Shown in pieces: positions 58,335 to 64,000 of a stretch of DNA of 64,000 nt; positions within the stretch are counted from its first letter, which is position 1, and each line of letters opens with the position of its first letter. Below the pieces are notes generated by a model. That model was not told the DNA's origin. It saw only the letters and a program-made list of their open reading frames with translations, and searched no databases. A program made the translations under genes and the position numbers. This stretch comes from Pseudomonas sp. (lineage in GTDB: Bacteria > Pseudomonadota > Gammaproteobacteria > Pseudomonadales > Pseudomonadaceae). The stretch lies in the NCBI GenBank assembly GCA_022448005.1, contig JAKUTK010000001.1, positions 37,351-101,350 on the forward strand, in the 5' to 3' direction.

Positions 58335-60296
58335 ATGGAACGACTCGACCGGCAGGTGGATGCCTATGTCTCCTGGAAACGCGACCTAATCCGCGAAATA
58401 ACCCGTTACCGCAGCTGGCTGGCGCACAACCGTCTGAACTCGGAGGTGGTTGAAGCCCGCCTGGACCGTTCGCTGAAGCTGCTGCGCACCGACCATATAA
58501 CCCTCGCGTTTGTCGGGGAATATTCCCGCGGCAAGACGGAACTGATCAACAGCCTGTTCTTCTCGGAATATGGCCAGCGCATCCTGCCGTCGCGTGCCGG
58601 CCGCACCACCATGTGTCCGACCGAGCTGTTCTTCGATCCCCGCGCGGAACGTTCTTACATTCGCCTGTTGCCGATTGAATCCCGCCTTGAAGACACCAGC
58701 ATCGCCCAGCTCAAGCGCGCCCCACGCTTGTGGACGAACATTGCGCTGGATCCCGCGAATCCTGACGCCATGGTCGAAGCGTTCGGCCAGGTAGCTTCCG
58801 CGAAATCCATGCCCGCCGAGCAGGCTATCCAGCTGGGCTTCCACCCCGATGTGCTGGAAGCGTCCGAAGTTAACGGTGAAGTCTTGGTGCCGGCTTGGCG
58901 ACACGCCATGGTCAGCTTCGACCATCCGCTGCTGCGCCAAGGTCTGCGCATCCTCGATACACCCGGCCTCAACGCGCTCGGCAGCGAGCCGGAGCTGACG
59001 CTGTCGATGCTGCCTAACGCCCACGCGGTAATTTTCCTGCTGTCGGCCGATGCCGGCGTGACGGCCAGCGACATGGGTATCTGGCAACAGCACATTCGCC
59101 AGCTCAACGACGGTGGACGAAACCGTCTGTTTGCCGTGTTGAACAAGATTGATGTTCTGTGGGACGACGTCTCCGGTGAGACCTTTGTCAGTGAGGCGAT
59201 TCAACGGATGCAGGCCGCTACGGCGCAACAGTTGGGCATCGCCGTCGAGGATGTGCTTCCTCTCTCAGCCAAGCAGGCCCTGCTGGCCAAGATTCGCGGC
59301 GATCAAAGTCTGCTCGAGCGCAGTCAACTGGTTGCACTGGAACATCTGCTCAGCGAGCGCATCCTTGCTCAGAAGGAGCATCTGCTGGAACAACAGGTGG
59401 TGCGCCAGGTGCTCGCCTTGCTGCAAAACAGCCAGCATATCCTGACCCAGCGGCTGGCCAAGGTTCGCGAGCAATGCCAACTGCTCGATAGCCATCGCCA
59501 GGACAGCGGCCAGATGCTCCTCGAGCTGACAGCCCGTACCCGCCATGACCATAACCAGCACCACAAGCGCCTGCTGCAGCTGAAAACCAACCAGCGTCTA
59601 CTGCAACGCCAGGGCGAGCTTCTGCGTTCGACGGTGCGCCCGGAACGGCTCGAGGAACACCTCTCTCGCCTGCGTCGCAGCCTGACCGGCAGCCTGACCA
59701 CTCTGGGAATCAACCTCAGCATCGTGCATTTTTTCCGCTCCGTAGAGCAGGATATCGCTGCGCTTGAGCACGAGGCGGCATTGGCCAACAAGATGGTCTC
59801 AGCCATCTACAGGCGCCATAACGACGAAAATCCGCTACACGGCGTGGACGCCCCGCTGTTCCGTCTGGCGCAGTACCAGAAAGAACTCAAGGACCTGCAA
59901 AGCAAGGCCGACCAGTTCCGCCTGCAGCTCAAGACGCTGCTCACCGAGCAGCGCACCTTGACCCGTCGCTTCTTCGCCACCCTTGTTCAGGAGGTGGTCG
60001 CCATGCATCAGCGCTTACGCCAGGAAGCCGAGCATTGGGCCAATGAAGCGCTGCTGCCGCTGATGCAGCATTCGCTGGAACACAAGCAGCAATTGGAAGC
60101 ACACATGCTGAGCCTCAAGAGCCTGGCGCAGGATAGCCAGCAAAGCAGCCAGCGCGGGCGCGCGCTCGCGCGGTACAGCCTGGAGCTGGAGCAACAGCTG
60201 GCCCAGGCGGGTGAAATGCTGCGAGTGCTGCGAAAACCGGCACCGATTCGCCGCCAAGGCAAGGTCGTCAGCCTCACCAGCGCCAACTTGGGCTGA
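58335..60296 (+). CDS. Dynamin-like GTPase
   Basis: A 653-residue large GTPase. G1 is GEYSRGKT (residues 61-68), the switch threonines lie in RAGRTTMCPTE, G3 is DTPGLN (208), and G4 is NKID (270). After the GTPase domain come about 350 residues of charged helix (LLDSHRQDSG, then many Gln/Leu/Arg heptads), with a short apolar stretch SLTTLGINLSIVHFF near 455-470 that may touch membrane, and a second coiled coil at the end. This is the bacterial dynamin layout, whose members remodel or protect membranes. ATG 58335 starts the conserved region. It lies between yggT and metX, outside either pathway. Confidence 0.88.
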   Translation: MERLDRQVDAYVSWKRDLIREITRYRSWLAHNRLNSEVVEARLDRSLKLLRTDHITLAFVGEYSRGKTELINSLFFSEYGQRILPSRAGRTTMCPTELFFDPRAERSYIRLLPIESRLEDTSIAQLKRAPRLWTNIALDPANPDAMVEAFGQVASAKSMPAEQAIQLGFHPDVLEASEVNGEVLVPAWRHAMVSFDHPLLRQGLRILDTPGLNALGSEPELTLSMLPNAHAVIFLLSADAGVTASDMGIWQQHIRQLNDGGRNRLFAVLNKIDVLWDDVSGETFVSEAIQRMQAATAQQLGIAVEDVLPLSAKQALLAKIRGDQSLLERSQLVALEHLLSERILAQKEHLLEQQVVRQVLALLQNSQHILTQRLAKVREQCQLLDSHRQDSGQMLLELTARTRHDHNQHHKRLLQLKTNQRLLQRQGELLRSTVRPERLEEHLSRLRRSLTGSLTTLGINLSIVHFFRSVEQDIAALEHEAALANKMVSAIYRRHNDENPLHGVDAPLFRLAQYQKELKDLQSKADQFRLQLKTLLTEQRTLTRRFFATLVQEVVAMHQRLRQEAEHWANEALLPLMQHSLEHKQQLEAHMLSLKSLAQDSQQSSQRGRALARYSLELEQQLAQAGEMLRVLRKPAPIRRQGKVVSLTSANLG

Positions 60297-60377
60297 CACC
60301 GGCGTTGCGATTGAGGATGAATTGAGGCGCGCTAACCTTTAGACTTTGCCGCCTTCTTCCAGTACGAGCCAGGGTCG

Positions 60378-61517
60378 ATGCCCACAGCTATCCCAACCGA
60401 TTCCGTTGGTCTGGTGAGTCCGAAGGTCGCGCATTTCGCCGAGCCGCTGGCACTCGCCTGTGGCCGCACGCTGAACGATTACCAGCTGATCTACGAAACC
60501 TACGGCGAGCTCAACGCCTCGTGCAGCAATGCCGTGCTCATCTGCCACGCGCTGTCAGGCCATCACCACGCGGCCGGTTACCATGACGCGGAAGACCGCA
60601 AACCAGGGTGGTGGGACAGCTGTATCGGTCCGGGCAAAGCCATCGACACCAACCGTTTCTTTGTGGTCAGCCTGAACAACCTCGGCGGCTGCAATGGCTC
60701 AACGGGCCCCAGCAGCATCAATGCAGCCACGGGCAAACCTTATGGGGCCGATTTCCCGGTTGTTACTGTCGAGGACTGGGTCAACAGCCAGGCCCGCCTG
60801 GCCGACATGCTCGGCATTGTGCAGTGGGCTGCTGTAGTCGGTGGCAGCCTAGGCGGCATGCAGGCCATGCAATGGACCATGAGTTACCCCGAGCGCGTGC
60901 GTAATTGCGTGGCGATTGCTTCTGCACCCAAGCTGTCAGCGCAGAACATTGCGTTCAATGAGGTCGCGCGCCAGGCCATTCTCTCCGATCCAGAGTTTCA
61001 TGGCGGCCACTTTCAAGAAAAGGGCGTGATTCCCAAGCGGGGCCTGATGCTCGCGCGCATGGTCGGCCACATCACTTACCTGTCCGACGACGCCATGGGC
61101 ACCAAGTTTGGTCGTGGGCTCAAGAGCGAGAAGCTGAACTACGATTTCAACAGCGTAGAATTTCAGGTCGAAAGCTATCTTCGTTATCAGGGCGAAGAGT
61201 TCTCCGGCCGCTTCGATGCCAATACCTACCTGCTGATGACCAAGGCGCTGGATTATTTCGACCCGGCCGCAGCCTACGAAGATGACCTGGCCAAGGCACT
61301 GTCGACGGCGAAGGCAGACTTCTGCGTGATTTCGTTTACCACCGACTGGCGTTTCTCGCCTGAGCGCTCGCACGAAATCGTCGACGCGCTGATGGCGGCG
61401 CGCAAAAACGTCTGTTACCTGGAGATCGACGCTCCGCAGGGCCATGACGCCTTTCTGATTCCGATCCCTCGTTATCTACAGGCCTTTCGCGGTTACATGA
61501 ACCGCATCGCCGTATAA
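60378..61517 (+). CDS. metX: Homoserine O-acyltransferase MetX
   Basis: Alpha/beta hydrolase fold enzyme activating homoserine for methionine synthesis. The 379-residue protein has the nucleophile motif [14 protein letters not shown], an oxyanion-side [32 protein letters not shown], and the catalytic Asp/His near [12 protein letters not shown] and PQGHDAFL. Pseudomonad MetX enzymes have been reported to use succinyl-CoA rather than acetyl-CoA, so the acyl donor is left open. metW follows after nine bases, the usual pair. Confidence 0.96.
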   Translation: MPTAIPTDSVGLVSPKVAHFAEPLALACGRTLNDYQLIYETYGELNASCSNAVLICHALSGHHHAAGYHDAEDRKPGWWDSCIGPGKAIDTNRFFVVSLNNLGGCNGSTGPSSINAATGKPYGADFPVVTVEDWVNSQARLADMLGIVQWAAVVGGSLGGMQAMQWTMSYPERVRNCVAIASAPKLSAQNIAFNEVARQAILSDPEFHGGHFQEKGVIPKRGLMLARMVGHITYLSDDAMGTKFGRGLKSEKLNYDFNSVEFQVESYLRYQGEEFSGRFDANTYLLMTKALDYFDPAAAYEDDLAKALSTAKADFCVISFTTDWRFSPERSHEIVDALMAARKNVCYLEIDAPQGHDAFLIPIPRYLQAFRGYMNRIAV

Positions 61518-61526
61518 GGAACCCAT

Positions 61527-62126
61527 ATGCGCGCCGACCTGGACATCATCCAAGACTGGATCCCGGCGGGGAGCCGCGTGCTCGACCTGGGCTGCGGTAA
61601 CGGTGACCTGCTGGCCTGGCTTCGGGACAACAAGCAGGTCAGCGGCTATGGCCTGGAAATCGACCCGGACAACATTGCCGCCTGCGTCGAGAAAGGTGTC
61701 AACGTCATCGAGCAAGACCTCGACAAGGGCCTCGGCAACTTCGCCAGTGATAGCTTCGACATGGTTGTCATGACCCAGGCACTGCAAGCGGTCCACTACC
61801 CGGACAAGCTGCTCAAGGAGATGCTACGGGTCGGGCGCGAATGCATCATCACCTTTCCCAACTTCGGTCACTGGCGCTGCCGCTGGTACCTAGCCAGTAA
61901 AGGCCGCATGCCGGTGTCGGATTTTCTGCCCTACACCTGGTACAACACGCCGAACATTCACTTCTGCACTTTCGAGGACTTCGAAAGACTGTCCCACGAA
62001 CTCGGCGCACGGGTGCTTGAGCGTCTGGCCGTGGATCGCCATCACAAGCACGGCATGGCGAGTCGCTTGTGGCCTAATCTGATTGGTGAAATCGGTATCT
62101 ATCGTGTCACCGGAGCCGTCCGCTGA
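61527..62126 (+). CDS. metW: Methionine biosynthesis protein MetW
   Basis: A 199-residue class I methyltransferase-fold protein with VLDLGCGNGDLLAWL and FDMVVMTQALQAV, then the family end HKHGMASRLWPNLIGEIGIYRV. MetW is required together with MetX for homoserine acylation in several bacteria and appears to activate it. AAGGAACCC precedes the ATG. Translated in series with metX. Confidence 0.96.
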   Translation: MRADLDIIQDWIPAGSRVLDLGCGNGDLLAWLRDNKQVSGYGLEIDPDNIAACVEKGVNVIEQDLDKGLGNFASDSFDMVVMTQALQAVHYPDKLLKEMLRVGRECIITFPNFGHWRCRWYLASKGRMPVSDFLPYTWYNTPNIHFCTFEDFERLSHELGARVLERLAVDRHHKHGMASRLWPNLIGEIGIYRVTGAVR

Positions 62127-62149
62127 CCGCTCACTGCTGGAGGTAACTC

Positions 62150-62572
62150 ATGAAATCTAGCTTGTTATGCCTGCTCGCCCTGCTCTTCACTCTGCCCGCC
62201 GTGGCCGAGCGCAAACACAGCGTCGGCGAATACGATGTGCACTACATCGCCTTCAATTCCGGCTTCCTGCAGCCTGACATCGCCGCTGCAGCTGGCCTCG
62301 TGCGCAGCAAGACTCAAGGCGTGGTCAATATATCGGTGCTCAAGTCCGGCAAACCGACCGCAGCGCAGGTCAGTGGCACGGTGAAGAACCTGCTCGGGCA
62401 GGATTACCCCCTGAGTTTCAAGCAACTGAAAGAAGGCGAGCAGGCCATCTACTACCTGGCTCAGTTCCCCTTCGACTCGCATGAAACCCTGCGCTTCAAC
62501 CTGAACGTGCAGCCTGCCGGCGCCCCGGCGATCAACTTCGACTTCAGCCAAGAAGTCTTCCCGGACGAATAA
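62150..62572 (+). CDS. DUF4426 periplasmic protein
   Basis: A 140-residue protein with a signal peptide ([22 protein letters not shown]) and a beta-rich mature domain: [39 protein letters not shown] and [13 protein letters not shown]. These fit DUF4426, found between metW and rdgB in pseudomonads; function unknown. GGAGG stands before the ATG. It shares its stop with the rdgB start (ATAATG). Confidence 0.88.
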   Translation: MKSSLLCLLALLFTLPAVAERKHSVGEYDVHYIAFNSGFLQPDIAAAAGLVRSKTQGVVNISVLKSGKPTAAQVSGTVKNLLGQDYPLSFKQLKEGEQAIYYLAQFPFDSHETLRFNLNVQPAGAPAINFDFSQEVFPDE

Positions 62573-63165
62573 TGCTCTTCAACGAACTGGTGCTGGCCAG
62601 CCATAACACCGGCAAGCTCAAGGAGCTGCAGGCCATGCTCGGCGACGCTGTGCATGTGCGTTCGATCGGCGAATTCAGCGACATCGAACCAGAGGAAACC
62701 GGGCTTTCCTTTGTAGAGAACGCCATCCTCAAAGCACGCAATGCGGCGCGGATATCCGGCTTGCCGGCGCTGGCCGATGACTCCGGGCTGGCAGTGGATC
62801 ATCTGGGCGGCGCACCCGGCATCTACTCGGCGCGCTACGCCAATGGCCAGGGTGATGCGGCAAACAATGCCAAACTGCTCGATGCCCTAAAGGACGTGCC
62901 GGACGCCGAGCGCGGCGCTCAGTTCGTCTGCGCGCTGGCATTGCTGCGGCATGCCGACGATCCGCTGCCGATTCTCTGCGAAGGGCTCTGGCAGGGTCGT
63001 ATTCTGCACAGCGCCCAAGGAGAGCATGGCTTCGGTTACGACCCCCTGTTCTGGGTCCCGGAACGTAACTGCTCAAGCGCTGAGCTGGCGCCAAAGGATA
63101 AGAACCAGCTCAGTCACCGCGCCCGTGCCATGGCCTTGCTCAAGCAGCGCCTGGGGATCGCATGA
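62572..63165 (+). CDS. rdgB: dITP/XTP pyrophosphatase RdgB
   Basis: House-cleaning nucleotide pyrophosphatase that removes deaminated purine nucleotides. The 197 residues show [73 protein letters not shown] and the C-terminal LSHRARAM. Coupled on both sides: start overlaps the DUF4426 stop and its end overlaps hemW by four bases. Confidence 0.97.
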   Translation: MLFNELVLASHNTGKLKELQAMLGDAVHVRSIGEFSDIEPEETGLSFVENAILKARNAARISGLPALADDSGLAVDHLGGAPGIYSARYANGQGDAANNAKLLDALKDVPDAERGAQFVCALALLRHADDPLPILCEGLWQGRILHSAQGEHGFGYDPLFWVPERNCSSAELAPKDKNQLSHRARAMALLKQRLGIA

Positions 63166-64000
63166 CCGCTGCTTCCAACGGCGGCGCTCCCGAGCCACCT
63201 GCGGAATCGCGGCTGGAATTGCCGCCGCTGGCGGCTTACGTTCACATCCCCTGGTGCGTGCGCAAATGCCCGTACTGCGATTTCAACTCCCATGCTGCTG
63301 GGGCCTCGCTGCCCGAAGAAGCTTATGTCGATGCATTGCTGGCGGACCTGGATGCCGATCTGGAGCAGATCCAGAGCCGCCGGCTGACCTCGATCTTTTT
63401 CGGTGGCGGCACGCCGAGCCTGTTCTCCGCCAGTGCGCTGGAACGAGTCCTCGAAGGCATGCGTCAGCGCGTCGGCTTCGCCGATGACATCGAAATCACC
63501 CTGGAAGCCAACCCTGGCACGTTCGAACAGGCCAAATTCCGCGACTACCGCAGCCTCGGCATCAACCGCTTGTCGATTGGGGTGCAAAGCTTCCAGCCCG
63601 CCAAGCTGAAGGCCCTTGGTCGCATCCACGATGGTGACGAAGCGATCCGGGCCGCCGATATGGCGCGCGCGGCGGGCTTCGATAATTTCAACCTCGACCT
63701 GATGCATGGTCTGCCTGAGCAGAGCCTGGAAGACGCGCTGAGCGACCTGCGCATCGCCATTGCCCAACAGCCTACGCACCTGTCCTGGTACCAGCTTACG
63801 GTCGAGCCGAACACTGAGTTCTGGAACAAACCGCCCCGATTGCCGGAAGACGAAACCCTCTGGGACATCCAGGAAGCCGGACAGGCGCTGCTCGCCGAAC
63901 ACGGCTATCGCCAGTATGAAACCTCGGCTTATGCGCAACCGGGTCGGCAGGCACGGCATAACCTCAATTACTGGACCTTCGGCGACTTCCTCGGGCTCGG
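63162..64000 (+). CDS. hemW: Radical SAM haem chaperone HemW, cut by the window end
   Basis: The first 279 codons are present. An N-terminal region with the 4Fe-4S motif C32-VRK-C36-PY-C39 ([19 protein letters not shown]) precedes [43 protein letters not shown] and [12 protein letters not shown]. HemW was long called oxygen-independent coproporphyrinogen oxidase-like, but it lacks the HemN C-x-C-x extension in its motif and acts in haem delivery. ATG overlaps rdgB (ATGA). The right part is outside. Confidence 0.95.
   Translation, partial: MTAASNGGAPEPPAESRLELPPLAAYVHIPWCVRKCPYCDFNSHAAGASLPEEAYVDALLADLDADLEQIQSRRLTSIFFGGGTPSLFSASALERVLEGMRQRVGFADDIEITLEANPGTFEQAKFRDYRSLGINRLSIGVQSFQPAKLKALGRIHDGDEAIRAADMARAAGFDNFNLDLMHGLPEQSLEDALSDLRIAIAQQPTHLSWYQLTVEPNTEFWNKPPRLPEDETLWDIQEAGQALLAEHGYRQYETSAYAQPGRQARHNLNYWTFGDFLGL

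Noticed and set aside
63114..63959. 281-codon minus-strand frame at the right end
   Set aside because: Shadow of hemW, whose radical SAM motif and coupling to rdgB are clear on the plus strand.

Overview
The window looks like a chromosomal segment from a Pseudomonas-type gammaproteobacterium, most likely the Stutzerimonas (Pseudomonas) stutzeri group. I base this on the strong similarity and order of core blocks I recall from P. aeruginosa (metK, tkt, epd, pgk; pilGHIJK-chpABC; gshB, tonB3, algH, ruvX, pyrR, pyrB, pyrC'; pilU-pilT; yggS, proC, yggT; metX-metW; rdgB-hemW), on a SAH riboswitch ahead of ahcY, on a pseudomonad-type REP sequence, and on high GC with strong shadow frames. No database search was possible. 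I see no rRNA, tRNA, prophage, insertion sequence or CRISPR.

Layout. 1-4.75 kb (minus strand): tkt, epd, pgk, then two tiny lipoprotein genes, one cut by the window edge. 4.86-7.44 kb: an accessory cassette of a LysR regulator facing an Fe(II)/2-oxoglutarate amino-acid-hydroxylase-like enzyme and a LysE exporter, inserted between tkt and the metK block. 7.45-9.8 kb: an ArsR-methyltransferase fusion regulator with a perfect 26-bp palindrome upstream, then metK. 9.8-17.5 kb: an ABC-2 exporter, a frameshifted ferric-reductase-like gene, ligB, small secreted proteins, a lipoprotein cytochrome c' and a Na+/H+ antiporter. 17.5-20.1 kb: SAH riboswitch, ahcY, metF. 20.3-22.1 kb: RhlE-type helicase. 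22.3-28.1 kb: a TtgABC/MexAB-OprM-like RND pump with a TtgR-like operator but no adjacent TetR gene. 28.2-31.8 kb: yceI and cytochrome b561, bioA, rsmE. 31.8-45 kb: the complete Pil-Chp chemosensory system of type IV pili, including the giant ChpA kinase. 45.2-51.1 kb: gshB, tonB3-like, algH, ruvX, pyrR, pyrB, pyrC'. 51.2-53.7 kb: a TM2 protein and a LexA-box-preceded DNA-repair radical SAM/DUF4130 pair. 53.7-56 kb: retraction ATPases pilU and pilT. 56-64 kb: yggS, proC, yggT, a dynamin-like GTPase, metX, metW, DUF4426, rdgB, hemW (cut by the edge).

Themes. The methyl cycle is concentrated here (metK, ahcY, metF, metX, metW), with an ArsR-methyltransferase regulator and a SAH riboswitch as likely control points. 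Twitching motility is the second theme: Pil-Chp signalling, PilT/PilU and a TonB3-like protein lie within 25 kb. The less ordinary parts are the hydroxylase-exporter cassette, the SOS-type radical SAM pair, the orphan TtgR-like operator, the frameshifted reductase and the dynamin-like GTPase.
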